A DNA stretch of 64,000 nucleotides from Chitinophaga jiangningensis (GTDB taxonomy: Bacteria; Bacteroidota; Bacteroidia; Chitinophagales; Chitinophagaceae): positions 620,001 to 684,000 of the forward strand of contig NZ_FRBL01000001.1 in assembly GCF_900142605.1 (NCBI RefSeq), read 5' to 3'. The translations under genes were made by a program, and so were the position numbers. Positions 17,304 to 26,198 of the stretch are shown here, piece by piece. The first letter of the stretch is position 1. Every line of letters begins with the position of its first letter. Under the pieces are notes generated by a model that saw only the letters and a list, made by a program, of their open reading frames with translations, made no database searches and was not told where the DNA came from.

Positions 17304-17311
17304 TACTTTTG
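17304..17311 (+). promoter_or_regulatory. -7 element before the second lipoprotein gene
   Basis: TACTTTTG matches TAnnTTTG. It lies 15 bases before the ATG at 17327 and argues against the earlier in-frame start at 17309. A -33 TTTG is not obvious. Confidence 0.5.
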
Positions 17312-17326
17312 CAGATCAGCAACTTA

Positions 17327-18079
17327 ATGAAGAATATGTACAAAAACCTGTTTAACCTGGCAGCACTGGCAGTAATGCTCTGGAGCTGCGGACAGCAGAA
17401 AACACAAAAAACACCACCAACGGATGCTGCCGGCTCACAAATGGCAGACGTACCGGCACTTTCTGACACGCCAATCGACACCATGGAGCTGGCAGGAAAA
17501 ACTTACCTGATCTATACCATCGATTCTACCGTATTTGAAAACTTCAAAGTACAACCGCAGGATACCAGCGAAGCCCAGGCACTTGCAAAAGATTCTACTG
17601 TAAAAAGAACAGGTAACAGCTTACAGTTTAAACTACAAAATGGTAAAATTGCCACCCTCACGGACAAAGACAGCGATGCCGAAAATGAAGGCGACTTCGT
17701 GCATTTCTCTTATGTGAGCAATTACCCGGAAATCAACCGCAAAGGTATCATCGCATATTATTACGAATCGCAGGATTTCCTGCTGCTGGACACCCGCACG
17801 GGCGATACCCTGCACATCTGGACTGAACCCATCTTCTCCCCGGATAAAAAACATATCCTCTGCGCCAGCATGGACCTGGTGGCAGCGTTTATGCCAAACG
17901 GTTTCCAACTGTATAATATCGAAAAAGACAGTATCCGCTACATGGGCGAGACCAACCTGGAAACCTGGGGACCCACAGAAACAAAATGGGTGGATGCTAA
18001 AACGATCCTCTGTCGCTATATCAGTATCGACGACGAAGGAACCACCCAATCCACACATGTAAAATTGGTGATGCAATAG
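17327..18079 (+). CDS. Putative lipoprotein, unknown function
   Basis: The 250-residue product has a signal peptide with lipobox residues MLWSC (lipidated C21), followed by a Thr/Pro/Ala-rich linker. The rest has several Asp-rich strands and a stretch (PIFSPDKKHILCASMD) resembling a beta-propeller blade of the kind seen in WD40/TolB-like proteins, but too few blades are visible to assign a fold. The ATG at 17327 is preferred to 17309 because the latter lies inside the promoter element. I do not recognise the family. Confidence 0.7.
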   Translation: MKNMYKNLFNLAALAVMLWSCGQQKTQKTPPTDAAGSQMADVPALSDTPIDTMELAGKTYLIYTIDSTVFENFKVQPQDTSEAQALAKDSTVKRTGNSLQFKLQNGKIATLTDKDSDAENEGDFVHFSYVSNYPEINRKGIIAYYYESQDFLLLDTRTGDTLHIWTEPIFSPDKKHILCASMDLVAAFMPNGFQLYNIEKDSIRYMGETNLETWGPTETKWVDAKTILCRYISIDDEGTTQSTHVKLVMQ

Positions 18080-18115
18080 CAAATTATCCGTAACTTAAAG
18101 ATAAATCCGTCATAT

Positions 18116-18493
18116 ATGAAACAGCTGGCTACTACCTTGCTCCTGCTCATTTTCGGTGTTTTCTTTATGCAAACGCAGGCGCAAAATCCAACTATCAACA
18201 TAGAAGGTACTTCCGCCTCTATTGTCAGCAAACTGGGTAAGTCACTGGTGCTCACCGATCAGCAACAACCTAAGTTACTTACCCTTGTCACCAATTATCT
18301 GCAACAAAAATCGAATATACAGGCACTCAAAGGCAGCAATGAAAAGGCTTACCAGACAAAGCTCAACAGCATGCAGAATGGCCTTAACAACAAACTAAAA
18401 GCACTGCTGGGCACTGAACAGTTTAATAACTATCTCAGTTTAAAGCCGGCAGCCCCGGATGCAACCAACGTGCTCACCTACCTGTACTATTAG
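18116..18493 (+). CDS. Small exported protein, Spy/CpxP-like helical pattern
   Basis: The 125-residue protein has a signal peptide ending in TQAQ. The mature part is helical, with LTDQQQPKLLTLVTNYLQQK and LKALLGTEQFNNYLSLK, a spacing that recalls the LTxxQ helices of periplasmic Spy/CpxP-like proteins (LT..Q...L, then KL..LLT.EQ...Y). That similarity is by eye only. A hairpin terminator follows before the GH20 gene. The function could be periplasmic chaperone-like, but this is a guess. Confidence 0.6.
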   Translation: MKQLATTLLLLIFGVFFMQTQAQNPTINIEGTSASIVSKLGKSLVLTDQQQPKLLTLVTNYLQQKSNIQALKGSNEKAYQTKLNSMQNGLNNKLKALLGTEQFNNYLSLKPAAPDATNVLTYLYY

Positions 18494-18518
18494 ATGTCAC
18501 GATAATTAAGTATTTTCA

Positions 18519-18557
18519 GGCGCTTCACTTAGCAATAGGTGAGGCGCTTTTTTTACC
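18519..18557 (+). terminator. Terminator before the GH20 gene
   Basis: GGCGCTTCAC pairs with GTGAGGCGCT (with G-T pairs) and is followed by TTTTTTT. It ends transcription from the upstream small gene. Confidence 0.75.
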
Positions 18558-18575
18558 AGTGAACAATTATGAACA

Positions 18576-20933
18576 ATGCAATTGCTTAAGTTAACATCTG
18601 CTGTATTTGCGGCGGCCACCATCCTGTCCGCCCATCCCGTGGCAGCCCAGCAAAATACTGACTCTGCACAGCTGGCAGCCATAGTAAAAGCCCTGCCGCC
18701 GCTGGCACCTGTTAAAGTCGGACAAACTGCAATTCCACTGCCAACAGCACCAGCAGGCTATAACCTGCTGCTGAAAGGCTCCGACAGAATGCCGGTCATC
18801 AACCTGGATGGCCACGTTACCACTCCGCTTACGGATGCTACCGTAAACCTTTACTTTGTATTGCAACGGCAGTCGGATGGTGCTGAAACGGATGTACCCA
18901 TGTCTGTTGCTGTTTCAGGGAGATATGGAGCGCCGCAGGCGGATCAGCCATTCGTAATTCCGGCACTCCGGGAATGGCATGGCTATACAGGCCATTACAC
19001 GCTGACACCTAAGGCAAGAGTGATCATTGACCCGGCCTATGCTGCACAGCTGGAAAGCGTGGCACAGCGGCTCACCGCTGATATCGCGGCTACCACATCT
19101 ACCTGTAAAATAACTTACAAAACCGGCAAACCTGCCGCCGGTGATATATTTCTGACATTAGCCGGCGCAGATGCCAACCTTGGCAAGGAAGGTTACCAGC
19201 TGGATATCAACAGCGCAGTAACGGTAACGGCTACACACCCTACCGGCGTTTTGTGGGGCGCGCAAACCATCCTGCAGTTGCTGCAGCAGTCGCCTGCCCG
19301 CAACACCCTGCCCAAGGGCATCACGCGGGATTACCCTAAATACGCAGTGCGTGGCTTTGTGCTTGATGCCGGCAGAAAATTTTTCAGCATGGAATTTCTA
19401 CGTAACTATGTGAAATTCATGTCTTACTATAAAATGAATGATTTCCATGTACACCTGAATGACAACGGATTTGCGAAGTTTTTCGGGGATAACTGGGATA
19501 GCACCTATTCCGCCTTCCGGCTGGAAAACAGCACCTATCCCGGGCTGACAGCCAAAGACGGCTCCTACTCCAAAAAAGAATTTATTGCCCTGCAAAAAAT
19601 GGCGGACAGCTTTGGAGTACGGATCATCCCGGAAATAGATGTACCGGCGCATTCACTCGCGCTCAGCAAAGCCCTGCCAGCGGTAGCCAGCGATAAATAC
19701 GGCCGGGACCATCTCAACCTGGAACCTGTTTCCTGGCAAATGGTGGATAATATTTTCAAAGAATACCTGGAAGGCCCGCAACCGGTGTTTATCGGCGACG
19801 AAGTACACATCGGTACCGATGAATATGATAAAAAAGAGTCCGAAAAATTCAGGGCTTTCACCGATCACCTGATAAAATATGTGGAAGGTTACGGCAAGAA
19901 AGTAAGGATGTGGGGCTCACTCACACATGCCAAAGGAACTACTCCCGTGAAATCAACCGGTGTTACCATGAATGCCTGGTACAACGGTTATGCGGAGCCG
20001 CGCGATATGATTAAGCTGGGTTATGACCTCATCAGCACACCAGACGGCTGGCTGTATATAGTGCCCGCTGCCGGTTATTATTACGACTACCTCAACATCT
20101 CCCGTATATATAACAAATGGGAGCCGAATATGATAGGGAAGGAAGTATTTCCGTTTGGGCATCCGAAAATTAAAGGCGGCGCATTTGCAGTATGGAATGA
20201 TCATCCCGGCAATGGCATAACCGCCGAAGATGTACATGACCGCGCCTTTCCGGCCATGCAGGTATTAGCGGAGAAAATGTGGACCGGCTACAACGCCCAT
20301 CAGCCGTATAAAACCTACCTCAGTAAAAGTAAATATCTCCCTGAAGGACCAGGGTTAAACTTACAACACAAATTATATAGTAAGGATTCCATATTAATAG
20401 CATACGATTTTAAAAGTAAAAAAGATATCAGTGGCAATAAGCACGACGCCACTACACTGGTAAACGGTACTATTGCTAACAGCCTAAAGCTGAATGGCGG
20501 CAGGAGCTATTTACAAACACCGGTGGATGCCATCGGTTACGGATATACGATTTCATTTGACATCAAGCCGGATAAAAACAATCCGGCCAATGCAGTATTA
20601 TTTTCCGGCCCTACCGGCGCTGTAAAATTACTCCAGCAGCAAACTGGTAAACTGGGCTTCAGCAGAGAGGGATATGATTATTATTTCAACTACAGTGTTC
20701 CGGCTGAAACCTGGACACATATTGAGATTTCAGGAGATAACAAAGGCACATTGCTATTTGTAAATGGCGTGCTAACAGAGCGACTGGAAGGTGCGAAAAT
20801 TTCTTTTACCAATACGAAAGATAAAATTGCAAAAGTGCAGACGCTGGTGTTTCCGTTTAAGTATATCGGGGATACAGCGAATGCTTTTGTGGGTGAGTTG
20901 AAGCATATCAGGGTGACCAGTATCAAAAAATAA
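18576..20933 (+). CDS. Secreted GH20 beta-N-acetylhexosaminidase with C-terminal LamG-like domain
   Basis: GH20 enzymes remove terminal beta-GlcNAc/GalNAc by substrate-assisted catalysis. The 785-residue protein has a signal peptide ending PVAAQ, an N-terminal GH20b-type alpha/beta domain (about residues 140-245, with PTGVLWGAQT), and then the barrel. The latter contains NDFHVHLND near residue 288 and the catalytic Asp-Glu pair D415-E416 in GTDEYDKK. From about residue 600 a concanavalin-like LamG fold follows (YDFKSKKDISGNKHDA), probably for binding carbohydrate. It is transcribed alone, between a terminator and the hairpin pair at 20937-21010. Chitin fragments or host glycans are plausible substrates. 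Confidence 0.92.
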   Translation: MQLLKLTSAVFAAATILSAHPVAAQQNTDSAQLAAIVKALPPLAPVKVGQTAIPLPTAPAGYNLLLKGSDRMPVINLDGHVTTPLTDATVNLYFVLQRQSDGAETDVPMSVAVSGRYGAPQADQPFVIPALREWHGYTGHYTLTPKARVIIDPAYAAQLESVAQRLTADIAATTSTCKITYKTGKPAAGDIFLTLAGADANLGKEGYQLDINSAVTVTATHPTGVLWGAQTILQLLQQSPARNTLPKGITRDYPKYAVRGFVLDAGRKFFSMEFLRNYVKFMSYYKMNDFHVHLNDNGFAKFFGDNWDSTYSAFRLENSTYPGLTAKDGSYSKKEFIALQKMADSFGVRIIPEIDVPAHSLALSKALPAVASDKYGRDHLNLEPVSWQMVDNIFKEYLEGPQPVFIGDEVHIGTDEYDKKESEKFRAFTDHLIKYVEGYGKKVRMWGSLTHAKGTTPVKSTGVTMNAWYNGYAEPRDMIKLGYDLISTPDGWLYIVPAAGYYYDYLNISRIYNKWEPNMIGKEVFPFGHPKIKGGAFAVWNDHPGNGITAEDVHDRAFPAMQVLAEKMWTGYNAHQPYKTYLSKSKYLPEGPGLNLQHKLYSKDSILIAYDFKSKKDISGNKHDATTLVNGTIANSLKLNGGRSYLQTPVDAIGYGYTISFDIKPDKNNPANAVLFSGPTGAVKLLQQQTGKLGFSREGYDYYFNYSVPAETWTHIEISGDNKGTLLFVNGVLTERLEGAKISFTNTKDKIAKVQTLVFPFKYIGDTANAFVGELKHIRVTSIKK

Positions 20934-20936
20934 TTT

Positions 20937-21010
20937 GCAGTATTCACCATCGCTTTCGGCGATGGTGAATACTGCGTGAGAAGCAACGCTGACGGCGTTG
21001 CTTCTCACGC
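20937..21010. terminator. Overlapping pair of perfect hairpins between convergent genes
   Basis: Two stems share the bases GC at 20974-20975. The first has 17 bp closing through one G-T pair around TTC (20937-20975). The second has 16 bp closing likewise around GAC (20974-21010). They separate the GH20 and DUF2252 genes, whose 3' ends lie immediately outside, so a bidirectional terminator role is likely although no long T-run follows. Confidence 0.7.
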
Positions 21011-21012
21011 AA

Positions 21013-22215
21013 TTACTTAAACACCCCATCATCATAAGCAGCGGCATACTCCTTAAAATCATCCTGCACCTGCTCCGCATAAGAAGCAGCATATTCATAC
21101 AGCCTGTCTTTCCAGTTATCCACACTGCCGCCAAAATCAATCAGTTCATCCGCAATTGCAGAGCCCTGGCGGCCTCCCGAGCGAAGGCAATCCCAGCCAA
21201 GGATCTGCCCCATCGTCGTCAAAATCTCTTCCAGCTGCGGAATATTACCGGCAAACAATTCAAAGTTCAATTTATCGGAGCTGGGTTGCAGTTGCTTTAA
21301 TACGAATTGTTCCCCCGCCACATTAACAGCATGCAACAGCGCAGGATAGGCTGCCTGCACACGTTTCTGTACCTCCGTGATACGATGCGCCTCGTCTGTC
21401 CATACAGGCTGGGGGAAGTGATGGTATTTTAAAATGCAGGAAGGGTTAGCTCTTTTCAGGTCCAGCAGGTGATATTCACCCGGTGCTTTATCGTAGGTCA
21501 CCAACAGTACATAGCGTTCAATACCCAAACTACCGGTACCGGCTATACGATACGCAGCATCCACTACGTTGTAACCTTTTAAAGCAGGACGTTTGGCTGC
21601 CCAGCTGTTCACCGCCGCCTTTACCAGGTCCCGCTCTTCCTTCGGTGTTTTGATGGTTTTCAGGTCATCGATGAGCAGTCGGGGTTTATCCTCTTTTATA
21701 TACATTCTTTTTGCGAGGAATGGCTTTAACTTCCGGTTACGCACCGTATCCAGAAACAGGCGGATAGTTCCGGTAGCGGCCTGTTTTTCCAGGGAACGGA
21801 TATATCCGGCCGTAAGCGTATCAGCATACGATTTAATAAAAATACCGGCGAGCTTTTTCGCCTCTTTGGCATTCACATCCAGCACATCGGAGGTAAGGAA
21901 GATACTGCATAGCAATCGTGCAGGGTCCAGCAGGCAGGGCGCCAGCACTGCTTCGTCAAAATCGTTGATATCGAAATAAGGGATATGGTTATCGGCTTTG
22001 TAGCTACCGAAATTTTCGAGGTGGAGATCTCCGCAGATCCAGCTACGTGGGGATTTCAGTAGTTCGTTCCCTGCAGGCAAATCTTCGTAAAACAAATGGC
22101 AGGAGCCTCTGAAAAAGCGGAGTGGATTGCGGCGCATGGCTGCATACTTCATGGAAAGCAAGGCAGGAATGCGGCCTTCGTTGAAATGGATAATCCTGTC
22201 AGAAATCTGCTGCAT
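21013..22215 (-). CDS. DUF2252 family protein (kinase-like fold)
   Basis: The 400-residue cytosolic protein shows the DUF2252 landmarks: MRRNPLRFFRG near residue 28, GDLHLENFGSY near residue 62 (the analogue of the HxDxxxxN catalytic loop of aminoglycoside-kinase-like phosphotransferases) and DINDFDEA near residue 80 (a metal-binding DFD-like motif). GTGSLGIERYVLL follows near residue 228. The family is uncharacterised; a phosphotransferase role is inferred from fold similarity. A 19-pair inverted repeat ends one base before its ATG. The D-amino-acid gene pair lies upstream on the same strand. Confidence 0.88.
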   Translation of the reverse strand: MQQISDRIIHFNEGRIPALLSMKYAAMRRNPLRFFRGSCHLFYEDLPAGNELLKSPRSWICGDLHLENFGSYKADNHIPYFDINDFDEAVLAPCLLDPARLLCSIFLTSDVLDVNAKEAKKLAGIFIKSYADTLTAGYIRSLEKQAATGTIRLFLDTVRNRKLKPFLAKRMYIKEDKPRLLIDDLKTIKTPKEERDLVKAAVNSWAAKRPALKGYNVVDAAYRIAGTGSLGIERYVLLVTYDKAPGEYHLLDLKRANPSCILKYHHFPQPVWTDEAHRITEVQKRVQAAYPALLHAVNVAGEQFVLKQLQPSSDKLNFELFAGNIPQLEEILTTMGQILGWDCLRSGGRQGSAIADELIDFGGSVDNWKDRLYEYAASYAEQVQDDFKEYAAAYDDGVFK

Positions 22216-22216
22216 A

Positions 22217-22260
22217 TGGTATCTTTATATAGCGCTTACCTGCGTTATATAAAGATACCA
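22217..22260 (-). promoter_or_regulatory. Inverted repeat abutting the DUF2252 start codon
   Basis: The two 19-base arms pair throughout (18 Watson-Crick, one G-T) around a 6-base loop. The structure fills the space between the upstream stop (22273) and the ATG (22213-22215). As RNA it would hide the start codon region; as DNA it is a good operator for a dimeric regulator. Confidence 0.7.
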
Positions 22261-22272
22261 AATTCCGGCCGC

Positions 22273-23373
22273 TTACACGATGATCTGGCGGTCGCGCGCA
22301 ATCACCTTCCAGGTGGCAGTTACATCGTTATTTTCTGCTACATAAGCCTTTTCAAACAAGGCTACGGTAGGGCAAATATGTAAAGGTACTCCGTAGGCAA
22401 CAGTACCTACGGGATATTGCGCAGCTGATTCCACTTTCATCACCAGGTGCTCTTCACTCTGGGAGATAATAGTGCCGGGAATGTTCAGGAATTCCACACG
22501 TGGCTGCGGGTTTTCGGCCGCTACGGACTTATGCCCGAGGTCCAGGCAGATCAGCTGATCATCGATGTGAGAAATGACCCGGCTGAGTACCAACGCTGCG
22601 TAATGAAATGGTTGTTCCGGCAGATTTTTGGCATAACCAAAATCCCAGAATACAAAAGTACCCGGACTACATTCTTCGCGGCGGCGTTGTGCATGAATCG
22701 GGAAAGTGGGTGTGCCACCTGCCACTACCAACGGCACCGGTAAACCGGTTGCCACCACATCTGCCACCAGGTTTATAACAGGCTCATAAGCCTGATCACA
22801 TTTTTGTTTTCGTATAGCCAGGTCCGTGTCGTGCAGGTGGCCATCATATACATGGAATCCTACCGGCAGCAGGTTTTCCAGCGAATGTATGTACTGATAT
22901 AATGCCAGCGCGGTTTGATCCGGCTTAATGCCGGTGCGGTTCATACCTACGTTGATATCCATGTATACATGCACGTGGCGGCCGCTTTGCTGCGCCAGCG
23001 ACTGTAAATAGTCAGCTGACTCCCTGTTATCTACCAGGCAGGAGAAACTGGTGCCCGGATATTTCTGTATCAACTCCAGGAAACGCACTGCCTTTGGACC
23101 TACCGGCTGATAGGCCAGCAGTACATCCCCCGCGCCGGCCAAACCGGTCATCTCCGCTTCCGCGATGGTAGCGCATTTGAATTTATTGATACCCGCGTCC
23201 ATCATCAGTTGCACCACTTCCGTCATTTTATTCGTTTTTACGTGTGGGCGTAACCGTGATACGTTATCAATCATTCCCTTTACGGTGTTGATATTTTCAA
23301 TCACCCTGTTTTTATAGATGATGAGTGCAGGTGAATCTACCTGGGCTGCATTCCTGAGTTCAAACCAATTCAT
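22273..23373 (-). CDS. D-threonine aldolase / D-serine dehydratase-like PLP enzyme
   Basis: The 366-residue enzyme has a fold-type III alanine-racemase-like barrel. The PLP lysine is K46 in RPHVKTNK. The C-terminal D-serine-dehydratase-like domain keeps the metal-binding His and Cys (SEEHLV and HICPTV). The family cleaves D-threonine to glycine and acetaldehyde or dehydrates D-serine; sequence alone does not decide. The ATG at 23373 is chosen because the longer frame starts with TTG at 23391, inside the upstream gene, and because homologues begin near MNWFEL. The upstream GntP permease gene ends 10 bases away, so the two form an uptake-and-use pair. Confidence 0.88.
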   Translation of the reverse strand: MNWFELRNAAQVDSPALIIYKNRVIENINTVKGMIDNVSRLRPHVKTNKMTEVVQLMMDAGINKFKCATIAEAEMTGLAGAGDVLLAYQPVGPKAVRFLELIQKYPGTSFSCLVDNRESADYLQSLAQQSGRHVHVYMDINVGMNRTGIKPDQTALALYQYIHSLENLLPVGFHVYDGHLHDTDLAIRKQKCDQAYEPVINLVADVVATGLPVPLVVAGGTPTFPIHAQRRREECSPGTFVFWDFGYAKNLPEQPFHYAALVLSRVISHIDDQLICLDLGHKSVAAENPQPRVEFLNIPGTIISQSEEHLVMKVESAAQYPVGTVAYGVPLHICPTVALFEKAYVAENNDVTATWKVIARDRQIIV

Positions 23374-23383
23374 TACAAATTTT

Positions 23384-24697
23384 TTATACAAACAAACTAA
23401 GCAACAAAGTGCCTGCCAGTCCGGTTACGGATACGATCGTTTCCATCACGGACCATGTTTTGATGGTGTCTTTCACTGTCAAGTTAAAGTATTCTTTAAA
23501 CATCCAGAAACCGGCATCATTTACGTGGGAGAACATGAGGCTGCCGGCACCTGTGGCCAGCACCATCAGGTTGGGATTCACGCCCGAAGCCGGTATCAGC
23601 GGGGCCACTATGGCAGCGGTAGTGAGTCCTGCTACGGTAGCGGAACCAATGCACACACGTATGATTGCGGCAATACCCCATGCCAGCACCAGCGGGTGCA
23701 GGTGCAGCTGCTGCAGGCTATCGGCGATATAGGAGCTTACTTTGCTATCGTTCAGCAATTGTGTAAGTGCGCCGGAGCCGCCAATTACCAGAATAATTAC
23801 AGCTACATCCTTTACTGCCTCATCCATCAGGCCCATAACTTTTTTCATGGGTGTTTTCCTGCGTAATCCCAGCAGGTACATACCGTTGAGCACGGCCAGC
23901 AGCATTACGATCAGCGGATCGCCCAGCCAGCTGGCCACCTTATATCCGAAACTGTGTTCTGGTATCCAGAGCTTTGCCACGGCAGTAAATGCCAGCAGCA
24001 GCACTGGCAGCATGGCGGCGAACAGGCTGGCGCCCATTCCCGGAATTTCGTTTTCCGGCAGTTCTTTCGTCGTAAATATCTGGGATGGCGGGTTGGTGTA
24101 GCTTTTAAGAAATCTGCTGAATACGGGCCCCGCAAGGATGATTGCGGGCACTGCCACCAGGATGCCGTACAACAACGTAAGGCCCATACTGGCATGAAAG
24201 GTTTGTACCAGCGCGGTAGGTGAAGGATGTGGGGGGAGATAGCCATGGGTTACTGATAGGGAAGCCAGCATGGGAATCCCCAGGTACACAGCAGGTAAGC
24301 CTGTACGCCCGGCTACCATAAATATCAGCGGTACCATCAGCACAAACCCGATATTATAAAACAAGGGAATACCTACTACAAACCCGGTGATCATGAGGGA
24401 CCACTGCACATATTTTGGCCCCAGCAGTTTCATGAGTCCGCCCGCAATACGTTGTCCGGCGCCACTTTCAGCCACCAGCTTACCCAGCATGCTACCGGCT
24501 ACTATCACCACGATCAGCGATCCCAGCGTTTTACCAATACCGATTTGGATCGACTGTGTAATGGCTGAAATATCCATACCCAGGGCCAGTCCCATCAGCA
24601 GGGATACTATCAGGAAACTGAGAAAGGTATTTAGTTTGAGCCAGGCCACCAGGATCACAAGGAGGATGATGGCACCAATCACAATAAGTAAAGGCAT
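23384..24697 (-). CDS. GntP-family permease (gluconate / D-serine type)
   Basis: The 437-residue inner-membrane protein has about twelve hydrophobic segments and GntP features such as GKTLGSLIVVIVAGSMLGKL (about residues 54-73), followed by ESGAGQRIAGGLM. The family includes gluconate transporters and the D-serine permease DsdX. Here it is immediately upstream of a D-threonine aldolase/D-serine dehydratase-like gene, which favours a D-hydroxy-amino-acid substrate over gluconate. No sugar-acid kinase gene is nearby. The substrate is inferred from context. Confidence 0.88.
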   Translation of the reverse strand: MPLLIVIGAIILLVILVAWLKLNTFLSFLIVSLLMGLALGMDISAITQSIQIGIGKTLGSLIVVIVAGSMLGKLVAESGAGQRIAGGLMKLLGPKYVQWSLMITGFVVGIPLFYNIGFVLMVPLIFMVAGRTGLPAVYLGIPMLASLSVTHGYLPPHPSPTALVQTFHASMGLTLLYGILVAVPAIILAGPVFSRFLKSYTNPPSQIFTTKELPENEIPGMGASLFAAMLPVLLLAFTAVAKLWIPEHSFGYKVASWLGDPLIVMLLAVLNGMYLLGLRRKTPMKKVMGLMDEAVKDVAVIILVIGGSGALTQLLNDSKVSSYIADSLQQLHLHPLVLAWGIAAIIRVCIGSATVAGLTTAAIVAPLIPASGVNPNLMVLATGAGSLMFSHVNDAGFWMFKEYFNLTVKDTIKTWSVMETIVSVTGLAGTLLLSLFV

Positions 24698-24756
24698 GCT
24701 TGTTCGATTTTGGTATCGGACAAGATATAAAAAAAGAAGTAGTAAACGGAAGATTG

Positions 24757-26034
24757 TTATTCGTACCGCAGGGCGATAATCGGATCCAGTTTGGAGGCTT
24801 TATAAGCCGGGTAGATGCCGGAGATCAGGCCCACGATGGCGCAGAGACTTACACCGATAAAGATCCATAGCCATGGGATGATAAATGGAGAACCTAACAG
24901 TAACGACACTACGTTGCCGAAGAGCATGCCTACCAATACACCGATCACCCCACCCATCACACTGATGATAATGGCTTCGTACAGGAACTGCTGGCGCACC
25001 ACTTTACTGGTGGCTCCCAGGGCCTTGGTGACGCCGATTTCGCGGGTACGTTCGGCCACCGATACAAGCATGATGTTCATGAGTCCGATAGCGGAGCCAA
25101 ACAAGGTGATAAAGGCAATGGCTACTGCGAAGAGATTTACTTTACTGAGACTGGAAAACAGCATTTCTGCGATACTATCGCTTTTGCTGATCACGAAGTT
25201 GTCAGCCTCGTTTACAGCAAGACCACGGATAATACGGAAAAGCCCGATAGCTTCCCCTTGTGCGGGCTCCATCTGGCTGATATCTTTTACGGCGATGCCT
25301 ATCTGGTAGGAGGCATTAGGCCGGTTAAAAATTCTTCGTGTATTGTTGACCGTAGTCAGTACTACGTTGTCCTGGCTCATCATGGCACTACTTCCTTTGG
25401 AGGCGAGCACGCCGATTACCCGGTAGCGCACATCTCCCACCCGCACGGTATTATTCACTACGTTCTTCAGCTTTTTGCCAAAAAGTTTTTCCGCCACGTC
25501 TTTTCCCAGGATGGCTACATTTCGGCCGGATTCCACATCGAGGGTGTTAAAGTTCCTTCCCTCGGCCACTTCGTAACTGGCCACCTTGAGATAGTTTTCA
25601 TCCCCGCCAATGACGGTCACGTTGGGATTTGTTTTCTTATCATCTTTATAAACAGTGGCAATGCCGGAGGCCCTGAAGTTGATGCTCACCTCAGCGGGGA
25701 AGTGGTAACGTTCCTTAAAACGTACGGCATCCTGGTAGGATATCACCTTGTTACTGTTTGATTTTTTTACTTTTTTCTGGTTTTTGTTCCCTTTTGAGGC
25801 TTTTTCACTGTCGTCGCCCATGCGTACCTGGATATCGCGGTTGCGGATACTGAAGCTGTTGGCGCCCATCATGGCGAAACTGCTGTAAATACTGTTCTTC
25901 ATGCTGTCGATAGCAGTAAGAATGCCCACCAGCACAGTAATACCCAGTGCGATGATTGCTACAGTGAGCCCGGTTCGGAGTTTATTACCGGTAACGGAAC
26001 GATATGCCAGTGAAAATATATCTCGGGATTGCAT
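24757..26034 (-). CDS. MacB/FtsX-type ABC transporter permease
   Basis: The 425-residue protein has an N-terminal membrane helix (about residues 20-42), a large periplasmic MacB-like domain (about residues 45-285) and three C-terminal helices forming the FtsX domain with the conserved VAERTREIGVTKALGA near residue 330. These permeases transmit ATP-driven movement to the periplasm for export of lipoproteins, peptides or antibiotics. A lysine-rich insert (KGNKNQKKVKK, about residue 81) is unusual. No ATP-binding partner gene is adjacent. It sits 59 bases upstream of gntP and may be co-transcribed with it. Confidence 0.9.
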   Translation of the reverse strand: MQSRDIFSLAYRSVTGNKLRTGLTVAIIALGITVLVGILTAIDSMKNSIYSSFAMMGANSFSIRNRDIQVRMGDDSEKASKGNKNQKKVKKSNSNKVISYQDAVRFKERYHFPAEVSINFRASGIATVYKDDKKTNPNVTVIGGDENYLKVASYEVAEGRNFNTLDVESGRNVAILGKDVAEKLFGKKLKNVVNNTVRVGDVRYRVIGVLASKGSSAMMSQDNVVLTTVNNTRRIFNRPNASYQIGIAVKDISQMEPAQGEAIGLFRIIRGLAVNEADNFVISKSDSIAEMLFSSLSKVNLFAVAIAFITLFGSAIGLMNIMLVSVAERTREIGVTKALGATSKVVRQQFLYEAIIISVMGGVIGVLVGMLFGNVVSLLLGSPFIIPWLWIFIGVSLCAIVGLISGIYPAYKASKLDPIIALRYE

Positions 26035-26114
26035 AAATACGGGTTAATAGTAAAGTTAATATAATAATGCATTCGATCCGAGGTTATTTGGGATTAGTGG
26101 TTGATCGGTATAAA

Positions 26115-26154
26115 AAAAGGAAGACTGGTGCCTTCGGCACCAGTCTTCCTTTTT
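26115..26154 (-). terminator. Terminator of the nuo operon
   Basis: An 18-bp stem capped by a TTCG/CGAA-type tetraloop lies 45 bases after the nuoN stop, with T-runs on both sides. It ends the 14-kb complex I transcript. Confidence 0.88.
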
Positions 26155-26198
26155 AGTATCATCGCAAAACCGGGGGTTTTGCGGTAGTAATATTTGAA

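Noticed and set aside
20937..21010. Palindromes as insertion-sequence ends
   Set aside because: There is no transposase gene between or beside them, no target duplication is seen, and each palindrome is complete on one side rather than split.
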